Positions 12,145 to 22,904 of a DNA stretch of 64,000 bases are shown here, in pieces (the stretch's first letter is position 1; each line of letters opens with the position of its first letter). Source of the DNA: Cycas panzhihuaensis. Its lineage: Eukaryota > Cycadophyta. A program made the position numbers and the translations under genes. The stretch covers positions 204,917,741 to 204,981,740 of the forward strand of contig CM041465.1 in NCBI GenBank assembly GCA_023213395.1, given 5' to 3'. Under the pieces are notes generated by a model. The model was not told the origin of the DNA and searched no databases. It saw only the letters and a program-made list of their open reading frames with translations.

Positions 12145-12750
12145 CTAGATTACTTCAGCCCATATATAGGAAGGTACATTTTTGTATATTAACATAGCAC
12201 GAACCATGTTCATAATTATCCTGTTCATGCGCTCGACAACTCCATTTTGTTGTGGGGTACATGTTATTATTGTTTGATGCTTAATGTCATTATCTTGAAT
12301 GTAGCTTTCAAACTCATATGAGGTATATTCGCCACCATTATCAATTTGAAGACATTTAAGTTGATAACCTGACTCTTTTTCAGTGAGGGCTTTGAATTCC
12401 TTAAATATACGGAATGCTTCATCTTTCTTGTGTAGAAAAGCTACCCATACTTTTCTAGTGAAATCATCAATGAAAGAGATGTAATATAGCTTGCCCTTCA
12501 ATGAAGGAATGGGCATTGGCCCACATAAATCAGAGTGTACAAATTGTAATGGATGGATAGATTTCCACTGACTTTTGGAAAAGGGTTGTCGATGCGATTT
12601 GGCAATGATACAAGCTTCACATTTAAAGGGCTTAGAGGAAAACTTTGGAAGGTTTGGAAGAGTGTTAGAAAAATCTCTAAGTCTATCAATATAAACATGG
12701 CCCATGTGAGCATGCCAAAGAGCTTCTAGTGACAATGTTGGATGGGTCAA
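12145..12750 (-). CDS. Copia-2 GAG-pre-integrase and integrase core (open segment, 201 aa)
   Basis: An open 201-codon piece of copia Pol. Residues about 10-55 carry the HHCC zinc module (WHAHMGHVYIDRL, then FKCEACIIAKSHRQPF). The rve integrase core follows, with LQFVHSDLCGPMPIPSLKG (first catalytic D), FIDDFTRKVWVAFL, LQIDNGGEYTSYEF (second D) and TPQQNGVVERMNR (catalytic E), the DD35E arrangement. The start ATG is only where the open frame begins; the true product would be an internal part of a polyprotein. It is unusually well preserved compared with the RT behind it. Confidence 0.85.
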   Translation of the reverse strand: MTHPTLSLEALWHAHMGHVYIDRLRDFSNTLPNLPKFSSKPFKCEACIIAKSHRQPFSKSQWKSIHPLQFVHSDLCGPMPIPSLKGKLYYISFIDDFTRKVWVAFLHKKDEAFRIFKEFKALTEKESGYQLKCLQIDNGGEYTSYEFESYIQDNDIKHQTIITCTPQQNGVVERMNRIIMNMVRAMLIYKNVPSYIWAEVI

Positions 12751-12867
12751 GATGGAATTAAATACAAATTCTTCATCGGCACAAGGGCTTTGGGCATAAT
12801 AGGCTTCAAAAGATGGAGAGCCATTCAGTCAAAAGAGTTTGCCAGAGAGATATTCAGTCAAAACCAC

Positions 12868-13221
12868 CTAATTAGTTAGAGGGTGAATGACATGGAGAGT
12901 CTGGTCATTTGCAGTTACACTCTGATCAAATCCACAAGAGACAAGTATGGATAAGGGGAGTAGGTTTGGTTTGAGATTGGGTATGTATAAGACATCAAGT
13001 AATGTAAAATCTTCTAAGCTTGGGCATTTCAGGCGAATGTTGCCAATTCCATCAATAGGTTGTTGTGGTTTGTCAGCCATGTAAACAACTCCTTGAATAT
13101 TTGAGTTAAATGTTTGATATAGCCTGCGATTGCACATTATATATTGAGTTGCTCCTGTGTCTATGATCCACTGTCCATTGATTGAAGCCATACTATTGGC
13201 AATTCCAATAGGGCTTGGCAT
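12868..13221 (-). CDS. Copia-2 aspartic protease region (open segment, 117 aa)
   Basis: The segment contains INGQWIIDTGATQYIMCNRR, with the DTGA active-site triad of copia proteases, then MADKPQQPIDGIGNIRL and VLYIPNLKPNLLPLSILVSC, typical of the stretch between protease and GAG-pre-integrase. It would cleave the Gag-Pol polyprotein. It lies in line with the integrase segment; the gap 12750-12868 contains stops. Confidence 0.8.
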   Translation of the reverse strand: MPSPIGIANSMASINGQWIIDTGATQYIMCNRRLYQTFNSNIQGVVYMADKPQQPIDGIGNIRLKCPSLEDFTLLDVLYIPNLKPNLLPLSILVSCGFDQSVTANDQTLHVIHPLTN

Positions 13222-14246
13222 TGGTGAAGGGAATTCACAAGTGATATATCTACAGTGAGCTTCAAAGTATCTCTTTGGTTGGTCAATGGCATTTGATGCT
13301 AAAGATCCCTCAATTCTTTGAATATGTGCCTGTACAAAACCTGCACCACTAAAGGATTCTTCACAAGTTTCTTCAACATTGTGAGCTCCATGTTTTGGTT
13401 AGAACTTGGCCAACTTATAAGTGGTAGTTCTGCAATTTTTTGCTAAGTGTCCTTTACAGTTACACCGATCATACATAATAGTTTGATTACCAGTCCCTGA
13501 AGAGGTACTAGTTTAGCCTGACTGTCTTACTCTTTGTTGAGGTGGCCCTTGGCCTTGAGACTGTCGAGGTTGTGATTGAGGGTTTGATTGACCTTATGGA
13601 TGTTTTTCCATATTTCTTCCTTTTCCTCTTGCTCAATTATTTCCTCTGCCACGAGAGGGACTTTGATTTTTTGTGTAGTAAACTTCTTCTTCTACCTCAA
13701 AAGCAGCATTTGGAAGAGAGTCAAAGGCTACAAAGTTTGTATCAAAGGTCTTGTCAAATTCTGCATTAGGTCTTAAAGTCTTTGTCAATTACCTGTTTAA
13801 TTAGTCAAAGGAGATTTATTGTCTCATGAGCTCATCCCTTCTACATTTTTAATTTGTTCATTTTCAAAAAAAGATGAACAAATTCTAAATCTGACTTTGT
13901 ATCAAAGTTCTTTTTGAAAACTTCTAGGACCTTCCATGTTGTATCATGTTGCTTTTCATTTATGAAATTATGCAAGGAGTGATCAATGACCAACAAAATT
14001 CCTACACGAATCTTTGCATCATCTATCTCTCATTATAGTTTAGTTGTAGCATCTGTAGGAGCTATTGGGGTGAATCCACCGGAAGTAATTGTTGTAGTTG
14101 TTACTGGTATGCTAGGTGTAGGTTGTTAGTGGGCTCTCCAAAGGCCTTCATACTTTGTAACATTTTTAATTCTAATGTACTATAGATCCCAATTTTCTTT
14201 GCCTTTTAATATGCAGTTAACATTTTACTTGAATTGAGATGACATG
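13222..14246 (-). pseudogene. Copia-2 Gag with zinc-knuckle remnant
   Basis: Minus-strand Gag from the ATG at 14245-14243. Near 13430-13470 it reads YDRCNCKGHLAKNC, the CX2CX4HX4C knuckle of retroviral nucleocapsid with the first cysteine replaced by tyrosine. Upstream Gag is broken: a stop follows the sixth codon and others occur in every frame. Confidence 0.65.
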
Positions 14247-14996
14247 GTGATGATGAAGAAGTAGAAGAGATGAAGAAGTATGTGTCACTAACACGTGTGG
14301 CTAGTACACTTGGCGCAGTAGGGATATAGAAATGATTGTTATGACAAGAAGCAAGCAATGATTAAGTATTTTTCAACAATTATAAAAAAATGAATATAAG
14401 CACTAATGCAAGAATGAGGTCTAATGTAGAGTTAGCAAAGAGTGGTGATGTGTCATGCCACTAACCTCTCACTTATGTCCAAATGTAGGTGAGGTTTCGA
14501 TGCTTAAGGCTTCTAGTATACGATTAGGGCCTTCACCCGCGATACCTGCACCTGCGCTTGGTGATGAAATCCAAGTCACAGTGGAGCCCAAGTACTCCCA
14601 ATCCTCACCCAGTTCACCAATGAGCACCTATATACCTCCTTCGAAGAGTCAAATAGTACTACGTATCCCATGGCTATGACAAATATTGCATTAAGGTTTT
14701 TAGTTTTCCCAGGTGGTTATCAGGATTATCCCTAATTGGAGGCCGTAAGTATGGCTAATATGTCCCTCCACCACTATTCTAGTTAAGACCAGACCCAGTA
14801 TGAAACTCACACCTCCCTTAGAGCTTGGACTTCGGCCAACATTGATCTATTTCAACCAAGACGAGTGTGCACACAAGTCAAGAACTAGTAGTATAGATCG
14901 TACAAATGAGATTCCTTTTAGGAATACTGTAAGATGTTTTCGTATAACTGAAAACTGAAATGAAAAGTTACTAAATGAGCTTGCTTGCTTTTCATG
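14247..14996. other. spacer between Copia-2 and Copia-3
   Basis: It may hold the remains of the Copia-2 leader or 5' LTR, but I found no PBS or LTR end. The part around 14455-14860 is less AT-rich than its surroundings and has a 74-codon plus-strand open frame (14455-14679, proline- and serine-rich) with no recognisable domain. Confidence 0.4.
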
Positions 14997-15352
14997 TGTT
15001 TGAGAACATAAATACATACATGTATTCTCATACGTAGGATCTTTTACCATACACAGCAAGCACAATATAAAATATACACAGAAGATAGGCACAGAACACA
15101 GGATATATGTGGGAAACCCTTTCGGGAAAAAAACCCACCACAAAAGGATCCTCAAGGGATCATTGATTATTACACAATGAACTTGGATGATGAATATACA
15201 AGGCCTCAAGGCTTTTATACTCTCCCAGAGGTGCCACCCGATTAGGGTTGTGACCCTCCGAATAAGTCGCATCTTTTCGCTCACACCGTTTCACATAATT
15301 AAACCACATTAACATTAATTAAGTGGCTTAATAATTAACTGCCATGCTAACA
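14997..15352 (-). repeat. Copia-3 3' LTR (356 bp)
   Basis: Plus-strand ends are TGTTTGAGAACA and GCTAACA. It aligns end to end with 20901-21256. A minus-strand TATAAAA lies at 15213-15219. Confidence 0.93.
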
Positions 15353-15364
15353 TCCCCCCTTAAT
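15353..15364 (-). other. Copia-3 polypurine tract
   Basis: The minus strand reads TTAAGGGGGGATG into the LTR start. The same tract precedes the Copia-4 3' LTR. Confidence 0.85.
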
Positions 15365-15479
15365 GTGAATGTGGGGAATCTGCAACGTGCAGCAGTTAAG
15401 TTATCATGAAGGCTAGGACTATCCTGCAGCTTCTTTATCCTTGTTGATATATCCCCCCTCAAGGATAACATCGGTGAGT

Positions 15480-16273
15480 CCTAATCCGGTACGCATCTTC
15501 GTGAAATGGTCTTCAGTGAGAGGCTTGGTAAACACGTCCGCAAGTTATAATTCACTAAGACAATAGTCGACCTGCAGTTTCCCTGACTTGATCAACTCAC
15601 GAATGTAATGGTGTTGAATCTCAATATGCTTTGTACGCGCATGAAACTCTGGATTCTTTAACAGCCGAATGGTACTCTGATTATCAACAAAGAGAATATG
15701 ATGTCCATTAGAAATGCCAAGAAATTCCAAGAGACCTTGCAACCATACTGCTTCTTTCGCACGAGTACTGAGTCCTTAATATTCTGCTTCTGTAGAAGAT
15801 AGCGCCACTGTCTACTGCTTCTTCGACTGCCACGAAATAAATCCATTGCCAATACTAAACAGGTATCTAGCAGTGGATTTCTGATTATCAGAATCTTCTT
15901 CCCAATCAGCATCTGTGTAGCCATGCAACCTGATCTTCTCACCTCTGCAGTATTCAAGACCAAAATTGATTATCCCCTTTAGATATTTCAAAATTTGTTT
16001 TGTTGCCACCAAATGAGGCTCCTGTGGATTCTACATGTGGCGGGAAACCAATCCAATAGTGTATGCGATATCTGGCCTGGTATGAGTCAAATAAATGAGA
16101 CTCCCTACCAACTGACGATACATTGTACCATCTACAGAAGGTTTGGCCATATCCTTCTGCAATCTTGCGCCTTTGACACATGGTGTTGCAATAGGTTTGT
16201 AGTGTTGCATTCCAAATCTCTCCAATAGGTTCTTCACATACTGGGATTGCAACAACACGATCTTATCTTCCAT
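15480..16273 (-). pseudogene. Copia-3 RT tail and RNase H
   Basis: Open pieces at 16031-16273 (QYVKNLLERFGMQHYKP, LVGSLIYLTHTRPDIAY), 15812-16012 (ILKYLKGIINFGLEYCRG, YTDADWEEDSDNQKSTARYL) and 15545-15742 (FVDNQSTIRLLKNPEFH, TKHIEIQHHYIRELI) together make the copia RNase H, ending in a TKPL motif near 15510. The acidic residues of the YTDADW motif are present. Frame changes and stops separate the pieces. Copia-4 carries the same domain with a longer intact run. Confidence 0.85.
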
Positions 16274-16282
16274 CTGCCTGAT

Positions 16283-17074
16283 CTAGATGCCCAAGAAATA
16301 GTGAAGTTTCCCAAGATCTGTCATGTTGAATGAAGCTCCCAAATTAGACTTGACTTCGGCTATAGCCTTGCTATGATTACCGCCGATGATTAGATCATCC
16401 ACATACACCACACAAGCAACTACAGAAGTCCCTCTTTTTTTCACATACAGGTTTGGGTCGAGTTCTGAAATTTTAAAACCTTTAGCTTTCAACTTAGCAT
16501 CCATCTTCTCATACTAAGCACGGGGTGCTTGTTTCAGGCCATAGATTGATTTTTTCAAATGGAAAACAAGATGCTTCTGGCCATCTTTAATGAATCCTGG
16601 AGGCTGCGACATGTATATCTCCTCCTTTAGATCCCCAATAAGGAATGCAGACTTAACGTCCATCGGGTGTAACTCCTAATCTAAAGCAACTACTAAGGAA
16701 ATGAGTAAGCAGGCCGTTGTCATTCTGGAGACTGGTGTAAACGTCTCCTCATAGTCAATTCCTTCTTTCTGCTTGAATCCCTGCGCAACAAGTTTGGCCT
16801 TATACTTGTCCACCTCTCCATTAAAGCGGAACTTTGTCTTATAGACCCACTTGCATCCAACAAGATTCTTCAATGGAGGTAGTGGAACCAAATCCCACGT
16901 ATCGTTCTTTATCAGAGAACCATACTCTTCCTCCATTGCAGCTCTACATCGTGGATCTCCTTTCGCTTCGACAAACAAATTAGGATCACTGGAGTCATCG
17001 GTATTGACTAGTAGAGTTCGACTGGCATGCTGACTTCTGGTTCGTCTATCATCAGTAAGAGTTTGCATCGCCAC
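16283..17074 (-). pseudogene. Copia-3 reverse transcriptase
   Basis: The N-terminal RT segment 16676-17074 is open for 132 codons and holds NDTWDLVPLPPLKNLVGCKW, YKAKLVAQGFKQKEGIDYEE and ETFTPVSRMT. The palm segment 16283-16504 carries YVDDLIIGGN. Between them a TAG at 16514-16516 falls where tryptophan is expected after PRA. The same stop is present in Copia-4 at 48550-48552. Confidence 0.88.
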
Positions 17075-17099
17075 ACCGGAATCTTCAAGAGTTTTCCTT

Positions 17100-18324
17100 A
17101 CCCATAAAGGTATAGAAGGACCCGTTGCTGGAGGTACTTCTACTAGTGGTGGTTCCTCACTATTACGCGTCCCACTTGGTCCTGCTTCCTCAGGTGCTAT
17201 AGTGACTGGCTCATCGTCCTCTTCGCTTGAAGAATCTAGGAATGAGAGAAGGGGAGGGTAAAAAGCTTCCTCTAATACTCTTTTAGCATGATATGTTGAT
17301 GACTCGTCAAATTTAACATCCTAACTAACCATAATCTTCTCCCCCTGTGGATTCCATAGACTATAAGTTTTGTTCTCTGTGCAATACCCCATGAATATGC
17401 ACTTCAGACTCTTTCGATCCAGCTTCTTGCGGGTATCATCAAGGATGTAGGCGTATGCTATACACCCAACGTTCTTAAATGACTAATGGTAGGCTTTCGA
17501 CTGGTCCATTTCTCTTCGGGGGTCATGCTGCGAACTGCCTGAGTGGGTACTCTGTTCAATATATAAATAGCAGTAACCACAGCTTCTGCCCAAAACTTTG
17601 GTGGCAGGTTTTTAGCATGCACCATACACCTTGCCATCTTCATCATGGTACGATTCTTTCTTTCAGCAACTCCGTTCTATTGTGGGGTATACGGGACCGT
17701 AAACTCCCGCTTTATACCATGGTTGCGGTAGAACTAATTAAACGCATGATTATCGTATTCCTTACCATTATCACTTCATAAAGTTTTTATTTTCTTTCCA
17801 CTTTCGTTTTCAACCATCACTTTCCAATAACAGAAGTGATCAAATACATCTAACTTGTTTTTGAGAAAATAAACCTAGGCTTTCCTAGCGTAATCATCCA
17901 CAAACATGAGTGTATAACGAGCTCCTGATATCGAAGGATTAGGAAGTGGTCCCATAATATCTGAATGCACAAGCTCCAGCTTCTCCTTGGCTCTCCAGGC
18001 GTTATCCCGAGCAAAAGGATAGCGATGATGCTTGTCATACATGCATCCTTCACATACACCATCTGAGCAAGTAACTGACGGCAGCCCATCCACCATCTTC
18101 AACCTCTTCAGCAGTGCAATACTTCTGTAATTAAGGCGCCCAAGGTGATTGTGCCACAGTTTACTCACGTCATCTGCACTGGCAACAAAGGCATAGGACT
18201 TCTTTGGAGATTGAAACTTCTCAAACACCCAGAAGTTATCCATGATTTTTCTGGTAGCTATGACTGCAAAATTCTGTTTTGGGTCCTTAATCATACACTT
18301 ATATTCATAGAGCTCCACTTTCAT
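17100..18324 (-). pseudogene. Copia-3 integrase
   Basis: Open piece 17875-18324 contains the GAG-pre-integrase zinc module (LWHNHLGRLNYRSIALLKRL, VCEGCMYDKHHRYPF) and the first catalytic aspartate in LVHSDIMGPLPNPSISGARY. Piece 17458-17646 contains the region after the catalytic E (MARCMVHAKNLPPKFWAEAV). Stops include TAG at 17677-17679 in the PQ-NG motif and TGA at 17776-17778 just before SDNG, both shared with Copia-4, and a TAG for tryptophan near 17877 that is not shared. Confidence 0.87.
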
Positions 18325-18329
18325 ACCTT

Positions 18330-18590
18330 GTTTGTAGATCTCCTAGTAGACAGAAGGTTCAACTGCATCTTGGGTACATAGTATACCCTAGAAAACTTAC
18401 CTCCTGCAATGGAAATATCACCGATACCATCCACTGGCAATACACAGGCATCTCCAAGAACAATCTCAGCTCCACTCTGATTTGAGTTCAACTTATCAAA
18501 GATACGCCTCTGGTAAGAGATGTGCTTCTACACTCCAGAATCCAATACCCAATAGTCTCTCTGATTTGATTCGGCTGACAAGGTTTGTGC
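18330..18590 (-). pseudogene. Copia-3 protease
   Basis: Minus-strand DYWVLDSGV near 18515-18545 is the DSG aspartic protease motif, followed by an in-frame TAG. In Copia-4 the same place reads LDSGAQKHISYQRQ. Further on, VYYVPKMQLNLLSTR near 18350-18400 is also conserved in Copia-4. Confidence 0.75.
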
Positions 18591-19454
18591 TCAGACGTAA
18601 TGGGCAGCAACACCCTTTCCTTTATCATCCTGGTTGCCTTTGCGTTTGTCACGATGCTTGAACCAACAGTTCTTCTCACGGTGACCATCCTTTTTGCAAT
18701 AATTGCACTTTCCATTAAACTTCTTCTTGTCTTGGGAGCTTTCTCCAGACCGTTGTGTGATCTTCTCCTCCTTCGGGGCCTCCTTCCGCTGAGTTTTCAT
18801 GGCTAAGGCCTGACTTGAATCGGATCCTCCAAGCAAACCATGATGTTTTAGCTTGGCATCCTCTGCTAGAATTAGGTTTTTAAACCCGTCAAAAGTTTCT
18901 GCCTCCATCACTTCGTCTCTACCATATATGGTCTGGAATGTGGCGAATGCAGTTGGCAGCTTCGACATGATTATCGCAAAGAGGAGCGCATCATCAATTG
19001 AATTCTGCTTTAACTCTTCTAACTTGTTCTTCAAGTCGGTTATCTTGTTCAGGTAGGAGCTGATGTTGTTCTCATCTTCGACTTTTGAATTGAGTAGTTC
19101 CAACATTAGAGCAAGATGCCTATTCGTCTTCTTCTTCTCAAAAGTATCACACAACTTCATCCAAATCTCAGCTGGGTCATCTAGATTGTGAACAAGGGCT
19201 TTCTGGTCCGGCCCTAGTGAAAGTTTCAGTAGCCCAACGGCCATAAATTACTTCTCTTCAAGTTTGATCCACTCCTTATAGTCAAGTGGGACCGACTCAA
19301 GTTTCGCCTTGGTGATTCCCCACAGTTGGTTCACCATTAGAATTAGCTCCATGTTAGCCTTCCATTCGCTGAAGTTGTTACCATTAAAGATAACCTTTGG
19401 CATAAGCTTCTCCATCTCGAATATCTGGCTACAGAATGAAGTACACAACACCAA
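18591..19454 (-). CDS. Copia-3 Gag (two open pieces)
   Basis: The N-terminal piece 19248-19454 carries MPKVIFNGNNFSEWKANMEL, a UBN2/copia-type Gag start, and ends at TAA where glutamine is expected. The main piece 18591-19244 runs through MLELLNSKVEDENNISSYLN and LNKITDLKNKLEELKQNSID to a perfect CX2CX4HX4C zinc knuckle, CNYCKKDGHREKNC, near 18660-18700. Gag forms the virus-like particle and binds element RNA. The initiator ATG used by the Copia-4 copy is changed here near 19460. Confidence 0.87.
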
Positions 19455-20900
19455 ACAGACGTATTAAGGACAAAAATGCACCCTTGTGACCTTCCTTTGC
19501 TTCATGAGCACACTTCCAAGGGACCCTAACACAGATTATGCTCACGTCACTTGAGCCACTGACTATAATTCTTCCCTTTTCTGTCAACAAACATCCTTAG
19601 ATGGTCATTAAACGTCACACTCGACACTCCAAATGACCAAAAAATGCTCGTTTTAGTACAAAGAAGGTACCACAAGATGACAGTGCACGGTCACAAGTCT
19701 CAAATACACACACAACACCTCGATCCATGCTTGAAATGGGTCAACAACGCTTCAATACTCCAAGTATTATCTTCAAATATCAACAAAAGTTCATATTTCA
19801 ACAGTGTAAAGGGTCACTTTTTATATTTTCACTTTGAGGGGAATATACCAAAAGGCATATTCCCAAAAAGTGTGACTTTTAATGAGATGCCTCTTATCAC
19901 TTACTCCACATGCCTTAAATCAACAACCAAATAGATTTAAATTATGCTAAGGTCTAAACTTAGCACTAAATCAACCAAAAAACATGTTGAGAAGTCACAC
20001 GGGATAGAGAGAAAGGACGCGGCTGTTAAGGAAAGCCGTTGGTTATCACGCCAAACACGCTATTTGTACGGCTGAATCATGCCCTGAATGCAGTCGTGCC
20101 ACTCTCAGAATGAGCCGAGTCAGAGAGAAACACGCCCGGCCACTCTAGAAAGGCACCCAATCAGGGAGAAACACGCCCAAAAATGGCTCAGCTATGAGTA
20201 TTAAGCACATAGCCAAAGAGAAACACGCCCAGCCACTCTAGAAAGGCACCCAGTCATGGAGAAACACGCTAAAAATGGCCCAGCTATGAGTATTAAGCAC
20301 CCAGCTAACAATCTGTACTTTGGCTTTGTATATCTCTGTTGTTTTTAGTGCTATACATCGCTTATTTTATGTATACAAGTCTCCAAAATAGCCCAGCAAT
20401 GTCTTAACACACAGGTGCGGGCTCAATACAGTGAATTCATCCAAGGAGAGGGGTCACAAAAGCACAACAACTCAAAAAATATGAAGATCTACTATATACA
20501 ACACCTAAACCAAGTATAGCAGGGTGAAAATGATCCAAAAAACGCTCCAATCTCTCCCTTATATAGACTTGTAGGTAGATGACTCCAGAAAGTGCTCTTT
20601 CCTTATGAGTTTTATTGTGTTTTGATCAACTTACTTGTATACAAAGAAGGTTGTCCTCAAAGTCGCCAAGTCACCAACAGACCACGTTCTGCATGCCTGA
20701 ATATTGACTCTGATAACCCTTACACTTTGTTGAATAGTGATCTCTACTGCTCCAATAACTACTAATTTTCTATGCATGCTTCTGCACGATGCTGGAGTTG
20801 ATGGACCCTCAAGATTCGTCTTGGGTTAGACGGCATCACCTGGCAACCAACGATCCAATCTCCCCACTCACCGTTAAGCTTTAGCTGTGCAGGACTCTAA
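19455..20900 (-). other. Copia-3 untranslated leader
   Basis: The 1.4-kb interval between the 5' LTR and Gag has no ORF that resembles a protein on the element strand. The stretch next to the LTR aligns with the Copia-4 leader (GTGCAAGGAC-type sequence, the AAGCTTRACGGTGAGT block and the TGATCGTTGGTTG block). It contains the 93-bp tandem repeat listed separately. The tRNA primer site is missing (see findings). Confidence 0.7.
20124..20309 (-). repeat. two tandem copies of a 93-bp leader repeat
   Basis: The unit starts AGAGAAACACGCCC, contains GCCACTCTAGAAAGGCACCCA and ends in ATGAGTATTAAGCAC plus a short tail. Copy 1 is 20124-20216 and copy 2 begins at 20217. Within each unit GAGAAACACGC occurs twice, so there is a nested shorter repeat. 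Confidence 0.8.
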
Positions 20901-21256
20901 TGTTCGAGAACATAAAGACATACATGTGTTCTCATACGCAAGATCTTTTACCATACATAGCAAGCACAATATAAAATATACATAGAAGATAGGCACAGAA
21001 CACATGATATACGTGGGAAACCCTTTTGGAAAAAAAACCCACTATAAAAGGATCCTCAAAGGATGATTGATTATTACACAATGAACTTGGATGATGAATA
21101 TACAAGGCCTCAAGGCTTTTATACTCTCCAAGAGGTGCCACCCAATTAGGGTTGTGACCCTCCGAATAAGTCGCATCTTTTCGCTCACACCGTTTCACAT
21201 AATTAAACTACATTAACATTAATTAAGTGGCTTAATAATTAACTGCCACACTAACA
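20901..21256 (-). repeat. Copia-3 5' LTR (356 bp)
   Basis: Plus-strand ends are TGTTCGAGAACA and CACTAACA. The minus-strand promoter TATAAAA is at 21117-21123. It is the partner of 14997-15352. Confidence 0.93.
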
Positions 21257-22424
21257 TCGTGCTTGCCTTATTGTTGTTGTTGCTTTTGTGATGCTTTATG
21301 CTATATGTGCAAATAGAAAAAGTATGCTAGATTTAGCAGGGGAACTGGATGTTGCTTCCGATCTAAGGTTTCCCTTGCTTTAGTACAATGTTTCTAAATA
21401 TGATTTTAGAAGTTTTTATATAAAATACATAATAGGCTAAAAAGTAGATCAACTTACCGCTAAAATATTGAATTTTCTAAATCTATATGCAAGTTATTTT
21501 GCCCTATTTTATGATTTTTTCACAAAATTTACAAATAATGATAAGTGAGCATAATTTTTTAAAAATTATAAATATGAAGGCCTAAATGATGAAATCTAAA
21601 TTTATGATAGAAGGAATAAGTGCTTAAAATATCATTTCTAATAGGGTTGTGAAGTCATATTTCTGAAAAGGCACAAAAAATTTTCTGCCTAAAAAAGCAC
21701 CAAAGTAAAATCCTTCCAGATCAACTATCGCAGAATCTGAACTTCAATATGTCAAAAGTTGTGTTTTGACATGTACATTAACTTTTATCTGTTCCATCTA
21801 CAAAATCTGCCAAAAAATTACCCAAACTGCCCTTACAATGTCCTTTGTGGGGTTGATTAGGCAAAATCAACAACCGTGAGAAAACTGCATAGATTTCACT
21901 AACTAATGGATAAAATTTGATGAGATTTATCTTAAACTGATCCTAAGACATAAATCTACCAGATCCCTTAATAAGACTTTCATATTTTTAGCTTATAATT
22001 AAAGGATTTCATTGGGAAAAGTGCTTTAAATCACTTATCCACAAATTTTACCCTTTTGTCACAGACAATACTCATTGTTTCAGGTTGAATCTAAAGTTTC
22101 TCTAGAAGACAAAATAATTCTCTACTCAATTCGACCTTGTATGCCAAATTTCATTAAAAGCTGAGATGGTCAATTTTTTTATGAAATTTTGGGCCTTTAA
22201 TGCTTCTGGGATTGTTCCGACAATTGAACAGCTTTAAAAACCTATAATTTTCACCTCTAAACTTTTGCACACATAGATAAAGTAACAACATACAAAATAC
22301 TATAATTTTAAGCACTCAAGATATTAAAAAATAATGAATGCACTCTCAATACTTCACATTGAAGGTGAAGGAGAGGCAAAAATGACTCCATGCAAGTGGA
22401 ATGAAGTGAATAGATCCCCTTCTA
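21257..22424. other. AT-rich DNA, possibly interior of a damaged LTR element
   Basis: No coding domain is seen. It lies on the interior side of the PBS at 22425-22436, so part of it may be that element's leader. No second LTR is found. Confidence 0.4.
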
Positions 22425-22436
22425 GCTCTGATACCA
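22425..22436 (-). other. primer-binding site, tRNA-iMet type
   Basis: The plus strand reads GCTCTGATACCA, the exact reverse complement of TGGTATCAGAGC. Two bases separate it from the LTR end. Confidence 0.8.
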
Positions 22437-22438
22437 CA

Positions 22439-22750
22439 TGAAAGAAGGATGGATCTAGGAGATAAATCACTCACATGCACACAATGGCAATGGAGAATGA
22501 AAAAAAAGATAAAACAAGATATGAGAGCAAACTTGGAGGTGAGAGTGAATAATGACTCCCTCTTTGAGATTTTGCTTTTTATTCTTAAGGGTGATCATTA
22601 GGATTAGGATTTTACCGCCTAATGACATGAACTCAAAATTACATCTAAATGCACCTAAAGTGCATTTCATTAAGAGACTAATACTAACAATATATCCTAA
22701 GGTCACATAATTAATCTACACAAATGACTTTGATACATTAACCTCTTTCA
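22439..22750 (-). repeat. 5' LTR without a visible partner (312 bp)
   Basis: Plus-strand ends are TGAAAGAAGG and CCTCTTTCA, giving TG...CA and inverted terminal TGAAAGA/TCTTTCA. The adjacent PBS fixes it as the 5' LTR of a minus-strand element. I found no matching 3' LTR to its left, so the element is truncated, rearranged or interrupted by later insertions. Confidence 0.65.
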
Positions 22751-22904
22751 TACTTGTCTTGTTTGGCATAGATTACTCTATACTTCTTTTTTTGTTTTAT
22801 ACAAATCAAAATACCTCATATTATAGTTGGCTACTATGTTGTTAATGATTATCACATTCACACTATATTTAAATTGTAAATAGAGCATGAGTTAAAAATT
22901 TTTA

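Larger units (their letters stand above)
9839..14246 (-). mobile_element. Copia-2, truncated Ty1/copia retrotransposon
   Basis: Minus-strand body with the copia order Gag, protease, integrase, RT, RNase H, running from about 14246 down to 9839. It lacks a recognisable LTR, PBS or PPT on either side. Its 3' end is cut at the junction with Copia-1. The Gag start is placed at the minus-strand ATG at 14245-14243 (MSSQFK, then a stop). Stops and frameshifts are spread along it. Confidence 0.8.
14997..21256 (-). mobile_element. Copia-3, full-length LTR retrotransposon (6260 bp)
   Basis: Both LTRs are 356 bp with TG...CA ends. The flanks TCATG (14992-14996) and TCGTG (21257-21261) are a 5-bp target-site duplication with one mismatch. 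Internal order on the minus strand is leader, Gag, protease, integrase, RT, RNase H, PPT. By hand I count about 20 differences between the LTRs (roughly 5-6 percent), so the insertion is not recent. The coding region has several stops and the PBS is deleted. It belongs to the same family as Copia-4 at 44-50 kb, with similar LTR, leader and proteins. Confidence 0.93.

Noticed and set aside
14300-14330. GTGTCACTAACACGTGTGGC stretch as terminal inverted repeats or PBS for Copia-2
   Set aside because: No partner repeat, no TSD and no match to a known tRNA primer complement at the expected place.
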